Assembly: GCF_000368765.1 (NCBI RefSeq)
Contig: NZ_KB849654.1
Span: 586,043-650,042, forward strand
Length of the DNA stretch: 64,000 bases
Source of the DNA: Acinetobacter junii CIP 64.5
GTDB lineage: Bacteria; Pseudomonadota; Gammaproteobacteria; Pseudomonadales; Moraxellaceae
Direction: 5' to 3'
Shown here piece by piece: positions 36,899 through 43,185 of the stretch. Both the position numbers and the translations under genes were made by a program. The notes below the pieces were generated by a model that searched no databases, was not told the origin of the DNA, and saw nothing but the letters and a program-made list of their open reading frames with translations. Every line of letters starts with the position of its first letter. Within the stretch, counting starts at the first letter, position 1.

Positions 36899-37246
36899 AT
36901 GCCTGATATCGACCCGAATATTTCAGCGGATATTGCGATACGTTTTAAAGAGGAGCTAGAACGGAAAAATCTAAAGGCTAAGCCTCTGTCAAAAGAAATT
37001 GGTGCTAGTGAGAATACGTTAGGCGCTTATGTACGTGGAAATGTGCCTGATCAATGGGCTTATCTACATAATCTTCATAAGAATGGCGTAGACATCCGTT
37101 ACGTGCTTTTAGGTATAGATCCTGACTATGCTGGTCTCACCAGTGAAGAAAGTTTGTTATTAAAGGCCTATCGTCAATTATCACCTGAAGGTCAAAATGC
37201 ATTGTTAGGGTTAGGCAAAGCTTATGCAAAGGATTTAGAGAAATAG
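36899..37246 (+). CDS. Phage repressor-like HTH protein
   Basis: The 115-residue protein has an N-terminal XRE-like helix-turn-helix (FKEELERKNLKAKPLSKEIGASENTLGAYVRGN) and a C-terminal helical segment (EESLLLKAYRQLSPEGQNALLGLGKA). It has no LexA-type peptidase, so it resembles short P2 C-type repressors rather than lambda CI. AAGGAA lies 8 nt before ATG 36899. It is divergent from the replication operon across the dyad operator and is probably the immunity repressor. Confidence 0.8.
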   Translation: MPDIDPNISADIAIRFKEELERKNLKAKPLSKEIGASENTLGAYVRGNVPDQWAYLHNLHKNGVDIRYVLLGIDPDYAGLTSEESLLLKAYRQLSPEGQNALLGLGKAYAKDLEK

Positions 37247-37258
37247 CGTTGAATCGAA

Positions 37259-37501
37259 ATGTTGAAGCCTGATAAATTTATTATTCAGATTCAAAATGAA
37301 ATTGAGTCCAAGTACGTACAAGAAATTTTATTTAAATTAGAATGCTATTGGATCAATAAAATAAGACCTGATTTTATAGATAAGCGATTGAAATATATAT
37401 TGGTTATAGGATATACCATCCAAATTATTGAAGATGATAAATTTGAAGAATACCAGGATATTTTAAAGATCAATTTTGAACAACTTGACTCCCTGACTTA
37501 G
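37259..37501 (+). CDS. Hypothetical protein after the repressor
   Basis: The 80-residue protein starts 13 nt after the repressor, so it is probably co-transcribed and expressed in the lysogen. It is rich in Ile, Lys and aromatic residues (IQNEIESKYVQEILFKLECYW). No domain recognised. Such lysogen-expressed genes often encode exclusion functions; that is only a possibility here. Confidence 0.6.
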   Translation: MLKPDKFIIQIQNEIESKYVQEILFKLECYWINKIRPDFIDKRLKYILVIGYTIQIIEDDKFEEYQDILKINFEQLDSLT

Positions 37502-37504
37502 TTG

Positions 37505-37533
37505 AAAAAGCCTCCAATATTGGAGGCTTTTTT
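37505..37533. terminator. Bidirectional terminator
   Basis: AAAAAGCCTCCA, loop ATAT and TGGAGGCTTTTT(T) form a near-perfect palindrome between the convergent repressor operon and the 183-residue gene. Confidence 0.93.
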
Positions 37534-37535
37534 AT

Positions 37536-38087
37536 TTATTCAGTATCTTCTACATAGTCTTGGACGACTGCCAATTTCTGCTCAAGATCCTGTAGGAGGT
37601 AAATCAAATCATTATTGTTGTATATGACATCCTTATTTCCAGTAGAAGCTTCAAGCGACTTTCTCCACACTCGTAGTGTACCGAGTGAGCTATCAATATT
37701 TAATGATGCATCTGCATAAGTCGTTTTCATTTCGTCTAACCTATCAATCTGATTTAATTGGAATTCCCATACGGTGACTTCCTGATTATTCCAAATTGGA
37801 CTTTTAATCGACTTTTCACCCATAAATTGAGGATAAATCAAATTTTCAAATGCATTTTTTAGTTCATTGATATCAAGTGTTTTTAGGTTTAACTCTCTGG
37901 CCAAGTCATTTATTTGATCTGGGCATATACCTAAAAATCCCTTGGTTCGTACATGATTGATTTTAACCGACAAATATACGGATCTGTCTATAATTTCAAA
38001 GAATAACACACAGATTCCGACTAGCTCACTGTGTTTAGACTGAACTCTAGGGGCTATGGGTACGTATGGAATTAATTCTGTATTCAT
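37536..38087 (-). CDS. Hypothetical phage protein
   Basis: The 183-residue cytosolic-looking protein begins MNTELIPYVPIAPRV and has an acidic, helical C-terminus. ATG 38087 follows the stop of the 57-residue membrane gene by 3 nt, with GGAGGG upstream in that gene, so the two are coupled. Function unknown. It lies in the lysogenic accessory block. Confidence 0.65.
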   Translation of the reverse strand: MNTELIPYVPIAPRVQSKHSELVGICVLFFEIIDRSVYLSVKINHVRTKGFLGICPDQINDLARELNLKTLDINELKNAFENLIYPQFMGEKSIKSPIWNNQEVTVWEFQLNQIDRLDEMKTTYADASLNIDSSLGTLRVWRKSLEASTGNKDVIYNNNDLIYLLQDLEQKLAVVQDYVEDTE

Positions 38088-38090
38088 GAT

Positions 38091-38264
38091 TTATCGCCCT
38101 CCAAAAATGAATAATGAAACCGTAAACATGACCGTACACAAGGCAGCGAGTCCATCAAAAATGTTTTTTCGGAAATGGGCGAATTTAAGTTGTTTCTGGC
38201 GTTTTTTGTAGTCTTGCCAATTATAGATAGGCGTGTGCTCGATCGCATGAATTGATTTTTTCAT
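38091..38264 (-). CDS. 57-residue single-span membrane protein
   Basis: A frame from ATG 38264 (MKKSIHAIEHTPIYNW) to TAA 38091 encodes 57 residues with a basic middle (YKKRQKQLKFAHFRKN) and a C-terminal membrane segment (GLAALCTVMFTVSLFIFGG). AAGAG lies about 7 nt upstream, inside the sequence complementary to one C4-type target-like box. It is tightly linked to the 183-residue gene. It may be a membrane partner in exclusion or toxin biology; no homologue recognised. Confidence 0.65.
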   Translation of the reverse strand: MKKSIHAIEHTPIYNWQDYKKRQKQLKFAHFRKNIFDGLAALCTVMFTVSLFIFGGR

Positions 38265-38317
38265 GATATTTACTCTTGGTAAGTTTAAAACCTACCGCCA
38301 TCACTTTCCTAGGGTAA

Positions 38318-38397
38318 TGGTGGTAGACCGAACAAGGCTAGGAAAACCGTACCAAGAGAAACGGCCAGCGCGAAGCTGCCCCGCCCGATCTACCATA
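38318..38397 (+). ncRNA. C4-type antisense RNA candidate
   Basis: The plus strand folds with an outer stem TGGTAGA (38321-38327) / TCTACCA (38389-38395), an inner hairpin CCGT / ACGG (38347-38350, 38361-38364) displaying loop ACCAAGAGAA, and CAGC / GCTG (38366-38369, 38375-38378) with loop GCGAA. The combination GAAACGGCCAGCGCGAAGCTG and a CCCCG segment resembles the C4 antisense RNA of P1/P7-like phages as I know it. Loop ACCAAGAGA (38351-38359) and segment CTAGGAAA (38338-38345) are exactly complementary to TCTCTTGGT (38460-38468) and TTTCCTAG (38480-38487) downstream. Family assignment is from memory. Confidence 0.68.
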
Positions 38398-38435
38398 ACG
38401 AGTATAGCCGATCAGACTTTTTAGGCAAAAAAAAG

Positions 38436-38456
38436 CCGCTACGAGCGGGTATTTTC
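38436..38456. terminator. Weak hairpin terminator after the C4-type RNA
   Basis: CCGCT / AGCGG (38436-38440, 38444-38448) with loop ACG is followed on the plus strand by GTATTTTC. On the minus strand it is followed by eight T. It could end the RNA or guard against antisense transcription. Confidence 0.45.
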
Positions 38457-38459
38457 TGC

Positions 38460-38487
38460 TCTCTTGGTGAGTTTTCAGGTTTCCTAG
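38460..38487 (+). promoter_or_regulatory. Two target boxes complementary to the C4-type RNA loops
   Basis: TCTCTTGGT (38460-38468) and TTTCCTAG (38480-38487) match the loop segments of the upstream RNA by exact complementarity of 9 and 8 nt. A similar pair on the left side (CTCTTGGTA 38273-38281 and TTTCCTAG 38305-38312) is also complementary. The right pair lies in the leader of the darT-like gene, 109 nt before its start. Confidence 0.65.
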
Positions 38488-38533
38488 GCCTGACGCAGAT
38501 TTTGCTGCGTTCTTACATCTTGCCGATAGTGAG

Positions 38534-38553
38534 TCATTATGTCAATATAATGA
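38534..38553 (+). promoter_or_regulatory. Candidate autoregulatory dyad over the darT-like promoter
   Basis: TCATTAT (38534-38540) and ATAATGA (38547-38553) form a perfect 7-bp inverted repeat with a 6-bp spacer. It includes a -10-like TATAAT (38546-38551), 45 bp before the ATG. No good -35 is seen. It may be an operator for the toxin-antitoxin genes. Confidence 0.45.
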
Positions 38554-38596
38554 TTCAGTATTTTTGAATGTAAAATTTTTAAAAGGTATGAAATAA

Positions 38597-39244
38597 ATGC
38601 CAACCCCACAAGAAATCACGGCAATACAACAAATTGTTATCGAAAAAACTATACCTTATATTGTTCATTTCACGAGAGTTGATAATTTACCTTCAATTTT
38701 AACTCATGGAATTTATCCTCCTAATAGTTTTCCACTTATAAATAACCAAGCATTAATTACTGATCCATTAAGACTTGATAACAAACGTGATTACTCTTGT
38801 TTTAGTATTGCTTTCCCTAATCATCGAATGTTTTTTAGGGTAAGAAATAATATTCAAGGAGACTGGGTACTATTAAGATTAAGCAGACAAATTTTATGGG
38901 ATTTTGATTGTCTATTTTATCCGATAAATGCTGCAGATAACTTTGTGCGCTTCAGAGATATAAATGAATTTAAAGGTAGTACAGCACTAAGAAATTTGTT
39001 TCTGAATACTGAAGATAATCCTAGAGAGCCTTTTTTACACGCTTGTGATCCTACCAACGATCAATCAGAAGTAATGGTTCCAGGAATAATTAACTCGAAT
39101 TATATTGAAGATATTATTTTTGATTCTCAACAAGTAGCACAAGACTTTATAAATAAAGTTCCAAATCATGGTAAAAATCTTTATTACTGCCCTCCTAATC
39201 AAAAATTTTATACCACTAGAAAAGCTTGTAGATACGGTTATTAA
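38597..39244 (+). CDS. DarT-like DNA ADP-ribosyltransferase toxin (DarT1 type)
   Basis: The 215-residue protein has the DarT N-terminal NAD-site motif H24-F-T-R27 then DNLPSILTHGI (29-39), a central segment SCFSIAFPNHRMFFRVRN, and the catalytic-type glutamate E158 in QSEVMVPGIINSNYIEDIIF. DarT enzymes ADP-ribosylate single-stranded DNA bases and stall replication. The next gene encodes a NADAR-fold protein, the partner known for DarT1-type systems, so this is probably a DarT1 toxin. AAAGG lies 10 nt before ATG 38597. The leader holds the C4-type targets. A+T content here looks higher than in the structural genes. Confidence 0.85.
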   Translation: MPTPQEITAIQQIVIEKTIPYIVHFTRVDNLPSILTHGIYPPNSFPLINNQALITDPLRLDNKRDYSCFSIAFPNHRMFFRVRNNIQGDWVLLRLSRQILWDFDCLFYPINAADNFVRFRDINEFKGSTALRNLFLNTEDNPREPFLHACDPTNDQSEVMVPGIINSNYIEDIIFDSQQVAQDFINKVPNHGKNLYYCPPNQKFYTTRKACRYGY

Positions 39245-39256
39245 AAGGCAATAGTT

Positions 39257-39970
39257 ATGGCATCTAGACCAATATTTGTACCAGAATATTCAAAGAACTT
39301 CCTTGTAAATAAGATAAATATAGATTTTACATATTTTTCAGGTTTTGCAATAAGTCAGAAACAAAAATCTATTGACTCTTTGCATGATGCTATTAAAGAA
39401 AATTTAGGGTTCAAACATATTTTAGAGGTATCTAGTAAATCCAAAGATAAATTAGGTATTGATCTAAGTGCTTTTAACTTAATGATGCAAGACTCAAAAA
39501 CTGGTAAAAGTTTTAGTGTCGAATGTGCATTCCAAAGTAGCAAAGTTTTTGAAAATGGAGGTCCATATCAAGATTTACTATCTGTGACGTCACGTGAGGC
39601 AAAAAAAGACCAAAGAATTAAAGAATCAGGTGATCTTATAGAGTTTAGATTTTATCATACAGTTTGGGATACTTTACCTAGAACAGCATTTTATGATTGG
39701 CTCTACGTTAATGCTCTAAATGCAAATATTCAATATCATGAAGAATTGGATAAATATGAAGCATTTACAGATATTGAGTTTAATCCAGAAAAATCTATAA
39801 ACTGTCAAGCTCATGCGATTGCTATATTTATGTCTTTGAAGCATAGAGGTCTATTGAACCAAATTAAAAATCAGGATAGCTTTTTGAAACTATATGGTGA
39901 ATTTATGAACAATAAAAAAATTCCAACTATTGATGATAAGAGCCAAATGAAAATTGATTGGAAGCTCTAA
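39257..39970 (+). CDS. NADAR-fold antitoxin of the DarT1-like toxin
   Basis: The 237-residue protein has TYFSGFAISQKQKSI (25-39) and the NADAR/YbiA signature SVECAFQSSKVF (E89, A91-F92-Q93, K96) followed by the REAKKDQR segment (113-120) and FRFYHTVWDTLPRTAFYDWLY. NADAR enzymes remove ADP-ribose from guanine bases, and DarT1-associated NADAR antitoxins are described. It starts 13 nt after the toxin stop with a weak AAGG upstream. It probably reverses the DNA modification; identification is from motif recognition. Confidence 0.8.
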   Translation: MASRPIFVPEYSKNFLVNKINIDFTYFSGFAISQKQKSIDSLHDAIKENLGFKHILEVSSKSKDKLGIDLSAFNLMMQDSKTGKSFSVECAFQSSKVFENGGPYQDLLSVTSREAKKDQRIKESGDLIEFRFYHTVWDTLPRTAFYDWLYVNALNANIQYHEELDKYEAFTDIEFNPEKSINCQAHAIAIFMSLKHRGLLNQIKNQDSFLKLYGEFMNNKKIPTIDDKSQMKIDWKL

Positions 39971-40116
39971 ATATTAAATTTCTAACTTTAATAATATTAA
40001 TTATCAACTAAAAAATTAAATAGATTTTAGATTTAGATATTTGTTGAATTATTTAACCGATTTTTCTTAATTAAATTTTTGGACAATCTATGTGTCAGCA
40101 TACAGTAGAGTGATAA

Positions 40117-41169
40117 ATGAAATATTCACATATATCATCTTATAAAATAGACAGTTTAATCATAAATTTACACATATGGAATCAGGAGCGTGTTCGCTCA
40201 ATATTCCGAATTTACCATAAGAGTAAAGAATACAAAACTTTGTTCGATTATGATAGTTTCAAAAATTTAGTTGAAGAAAAAAACTTATACGGAATAGAGA
40301 ATAAAGACAGCGAAATTTGTATATTTTGTCATAAAGAGCCATCTCAAACTACTTTCAATAAACTACCGCATGTTATCCCTTATTTAATAGGTAATAAATA
40401 TTTGTTACATCATGGAGAATGCGATGAATGTAATGATTTTTTTGGTAGGAATTTAGAGTGTGAACTTGATAAGTATTTAAAACCATATCGAACTTTAAAC
40501 CGACAAACCAATAGAAGAGGTAATTCAATTAGCAATGAATGGAGGTCTAATAGAAGTTTTAAATATGATAAAGAGAGTGATAAATATATATTAGAACTGA
40601 GTGAGGAAGATATTCAATTTAATCATGCAAGTAAACACGTCACATTTAAGTTAAATCAAAATAAGTATATTCCTGTGCTTGTTTATAAAGCATTTATGAA
40701 GATATTTTATGGACTTTTACCACGTGAGCGTTTAGGTGAATTTGAATTACTTAGAAAGTGGATTATTCATAGAGAAAGCAACTTCATTCCGTTTTCACCA
40801 ATGAACGTTATGAAAACTCGGCTTGATGGATTTAGCACTTCAATTTTAGATATTGTAATAATTCATAAAGATGTAACTAATTTACAAGAGTTTAAAGAAA
40901 AATTACCGATGAATGAAGATTTGGATTACATAGCACATTTAAGATTCGGAAACATAATCTATGAGTTTCCTATTCTTACTGATTTATCTTTCCAAAAAAT
41001 GAAAATTTTAAAAAACAATAATTTAAATATTTCATTTAATTTTCCCAATATACCAAAATTAGGTTTTTCCTCTGAAAAGGAAATTATAGATTTTTCGATC
41101 GCAAGAAAAATATCTACAACTGAATCACTTTATTTCAGATTCGAGAACTTAACCGAAGAAGAGTTATGA
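40117..41169 (+). CDS. HNH-type nuclease-like protein
   Basis: The 350-residue protein has an HNH/zinc core: CIFC (C68, C71), LPHVIP with H85, and CDECN (C102, C105, N106), followed by a long mixed C-terminal domain. The His and Asn plus four cysteines suggest a metal-dependent DNA or RNA endonuclease. It lies 146 bp after the NADAR gene and shares its low G+C look, so it is probably part of the same cargo block. It may be a separate defence nuclease. Confidence 0.75.
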   Translation: MKYSHISSYKIDSLIINLHIWNQERVRSIFRIYHKSKEYKTLFDYDSFKNLVEEKNLYGIENKDSEICIFCHKEPSQTTFNKLPHVIPYLIGNKYLLHHGECDECNDFFGRNLECELDKYLKPYRTLNRQTNRRGNSISNEWRSNRSFKYDKESDKYILELSEEDIQFNHASKHVTFKLNQNKYIPVLVYKAFMKIFYGLLPRERLGEFELLRKWIIHRESNFIPFSPMNVMKTRLDGFSTSILDIVIIHKDVTNLQEFKEKLPMNEDLDYIAHLRFGNIIYEFPILTDLSFQKMKILKNNNLNISFNFPNIPKLGFSSEKEIIDFSIARKISTTESLYFRFENLTEEEL

Positions 41170-41218
41170 TTTAGACCTAATTAGAAAAGAGGTTTAGATG
41201 AGCTTAAAATTTTTCATT

Positions 41219-41581
41219 TTATTCCCAACTTGAACTGGATGAGTCTCCACTTTCATAACTAGATGCTGAAAAATTGCTATAACCTGAGCTATATCCCGAA
41301 GACGAAGTACAGCTTGAATGTCCATCCTCACCAATTGGCGTTTGTTCTTGGTGAATTACTTGATGGCATTTTCCTGAATCAGAAGAATCTAAAACTACAG
41401 TTTGAAGAATCAAGTGCTCTATTACACGATTATGATCATGTGATGAGGATTTAGACTGAGTGCTCGAGAAGCTGATAGGAATACCATAATTTTGTGTTTT
41501 TTGTTTTTTACACTTGCATTTAACTTTGGTTGAAAACCACCAACGTTTTAAGCAGATCGGACACTTAATCGTAAAGCTCAT
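41219..41581 (-). CDS. Hypothetical protein with zinc ribbon and Ser-rich tail
   Basis: The 120-residue protein has CPIC and CKCKK near the N-terminus (a zinc ribbon) and a very Ser/Gly-rich C-terminus (SSGYSSGYSNFSASSYES). It overlaps the Ogr-like gene by 4 nt and is probably co-expressed. Its role is unknown; the tail looks disordered. Confidence 0.65.
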   Translation of the reverse strand: MSFTIKCPICLKRWWFSTKVKCKCKKQKTQNYGIPISFSSTQSKSSSHDHNRVIEHLILQTVVLDSSDSGKCHQVIHQEQTPIGEDGHSSCTSSSGYSSGYSNFSASSYESGDSSSSSWE

Positions 41582-41874
41582 GAGGAATGTTCCTCATCAT
41601 TGGCTACCTTTAATTGTTGCAGTTGTTTCAAGGTAGGAAGGTATATGGATGAGTTTGGTGTTGCACTTGGTGAAATGGTATGTGTAAGTTCGATATGACC
41701 ACCACAAGTAAAGCCGCATAATAAATTTGGGCATTGAAGCCATAAAACTTTTAAAAGTGGATGATTTTGTTCGCTAGAGCGTATTCTGAGCTTGGACACT
41801 TGGCAATGTGGGCAAAGAATTTGGGGACGTCCATTATTCTTATTGATTTTATTGTAGTCTAGGTTTTGCTGCAT
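41578..41874 (-). CDS. ogr: Ogr/Delta-like late transcription activator
   Basis: The 98-residue protein has the CPHC ... CPNLLC zinc-finger pattern (CPHCQVSKLRIRSSEQ, LLKVLWLQCPNLLCGFTCGG) seen in P2 Ogr and P4 Delta proteins. These activate P2 late promoters. Three copies of a 21-bp dyad occur at the expected late promoter positions. It overlaps the zinc-ribbon gene downstream. Confidence 0.82.
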   Translation of the reverse strand: MQQNLDYNKINKNNGRPQILCPHCQVSKLRIRSSEQNHPLLKVLWLQCPNLLCGFTCGGHIELTHTISPSATPNSSIYLPTLKQLQQLKVANDEEHSS

Positions 41875-41985
41875 GATCCCACCAAAATAACAAATATTTT
41901 ACCATTGTATATAAAAAGCAATATTATTTGTTCTTTATTCTTTTTTTTTATAGTATTTACTCACTTCTCTGTTTAGTAACATGTT

Positions 41986-42192
41986 ATGCAGTTATTGAAA
42001 TGTCAGTGTTGCTTAAAATTGCTGGCAAAATCTAAAACATTTAATCAAATAGAGATTAAATGTCCTCGTTGTAAAACATTAAATAACTTCCAGAGCACCA
42101 AGAGTGCCTTACCTGAATGCCAAGAGCATCTCAATACACCAGGTAAGATTGATGAATCAAATCACTTCTGTAACACCTCAATACAATCCTAA
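41986..42192 (+). CDS. com: Mu Com-like zinc-finger translational regulator
   Basis: The 68-residue protein (MQLLKCQCCLKLLAKS, then IEIKCPRCKTLNNF) has the two CxxC pairs and spacing of phage Mu Com. Mu Com opens the leader of mom mRNA and activates translation of a DNA-modification gene. Here it overlaps the start of a D12-class methylase by 41 nt, matching the com-mom layout. It is probably the translational activator of that methylase. Confidence 0.8.
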   Translation: MQLLKCQCCLKLLAKSKTFNQIEIKCPRCKTLNNFQSTKSALPECQEHLNTPGKIDESNHFCNTSIQS

Positions 42193-42964
42193 AGGACGCA
42201 GCTTCAGCGGCTGGTTAGGCGGTAAATCTCAACTCGCACGAACAATCATAGAAACCATGCCAGCGCATACAACGTATGTTGAAGTATTTGGCGGTGCAGG
42301 TTGGGTATTGTTTAAAAAGACCCCGTCACCTGTTGAAGTCATCAACGATGTTAATGATGACTTAATCAATCTATACAGAGTTCTTAAATATCATTTTGAA
42401 GCTTTTCTAGATGAGTTTGAATTTCTACTGATGTCCCGAACTGTTTTTAATGATTTCAAGCAATCCAAGTCGCTTGGTCTAACAGATCTACAGCGTGCAT
42501 CCCGTTTCTATTACATGCTTCGTGCAGCTTTTGGCTGTCAGTTGGATGGCTCTTTTAGTTACTCAAAAGATCGCGCTGCGCGTTTAAAATTGGGTGATGA
42601 ATTACGAACGCACCTGGTGGGAATTCATAAACGTTTGCAAAAGGTGACTATCGAAAATTCTAACTATGATTACGTTCTGAAGCGTCTTGATAGCCCTGAA
42701 ACTTTGTTCTATATCGATCCACCGTACTGGGATTGTGAGAATTTTTATGGCAAAGGGATCTGGTCAAAACAAGATTTTTATTTGCTGAAGGAGCAGCTGG
42801 ACGACATCAAAGGTAAATTCATTTTAAGCTTAAATGACACGCCTGAAGTACGTGAGTTATTTAAGGATTACAAGATCCAGCATAAAAAGATTCGCTGGTC
42901 TGTCAACAATAAAGCAGCGCATGAAGAACATAATGGCAATGAGTTAATTATCACCAACTTTTAA
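42152..42964 (+). CDS. D12-class DNA N6-adenine methyltransferase
   Basis: The 270-residue protein (start ATG 42152 with AGGTAAG upstream) has GGK (23-25) in SGWLGGKSQL, FGGAG (46-50) and DPPY (189-192), the Dam/D12 motif order. It adds methyl groups to adenine in phage or host DNA, perhaps against restriction. It overlaps com. A longer frame from 42104 also exists but has no good start signal. A strong terminator follows. Confidence 0.92.
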   Translation: MNQITSVTPQYNPKGRSFSGWLGGKSQLARTIIETMPAHTTYVEVFGGAGWVLFKKTPSPVEVINDVNDDLINLYRVLKYHFEAFLDEFEFLLMSRTVFNDFKQSKSLGLTDLQRASRFYYMLRAAFGCQLDGSFSYSKDRAARLKLGDELRTHLVGIHKRLQKVTIENSNYDYVLKRLDSPETLFYIDPPYWDCENFYGKGIWSKQDFYLLKEQLDDIKGKFILSLNDTPEVRELFKDYKIQHKKIRWSVNNKAAHEEHNGNELIITNF

Positions 42965-42972
42965 CGTAAACT

Positions 42973-42996
42973 AATCCCTCTACGGAGGGATTTTTT
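42973..42996 (+). terminator. Terminator overlapping the next ribosome site, UACG loop
   Basis: AATCCCTC / GAGGGATT (42973-42980, 42985-42992) with loop TACG is followed by T. The loop closed by C-G is a UNCG tetraloop. The right arm contains GGAGG, the Shine-Dalgarno site for ATG 42997, so termination and translation of the next gene may compete. Confidence 0.8.
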
Positions 42997-43185
42997 ATGG
43001 CTGAAGATAAGTTAGAAGAAGGCTGGATTCGTGTGCGATTGTATGATGGTAAAGAGGCTGATCTTCGGTGCCTGAGAGATCAAAAGGGCGTAATTGTTAA
43101 GGTTTACGACTATCAAGGTAACGAGTTACAGCATAATACAGGCGCTCGTTTTGTCGTTTGGCGTGGTCTAAGATGGATCTATTGA
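42997..43185 (+). CDS. Small hypothetical protein
   Basis: The 62-residue beta-rich protein (WIRVRLYDGKEADLR, VIVKVYDYQGNELQ) starts 8 nt after GGAGG. It overlaps the end of gene D on the other strand by 7 nt. No family recognised. Confidence 0.65.
   Translation: MAEDKLEEGWIRVRLYDGKEADLRCLRDQKGVIVKVYDYQGNELQHNTGARFVVWRGLRWIY

Noticed and set aside
40085-40110. Possible fourth late-activator dyad before the HNH gene (TATGTGTCAGCATACAG)
   Set aside because: Arms match poorly and the spacing differs from the three clear sites.
41889-41932. AACAAATA / TATTTGTT inverted repeat before com
   Set aside because: Wide spacing in very A+T-rich sequence; chance occurrence is likely.
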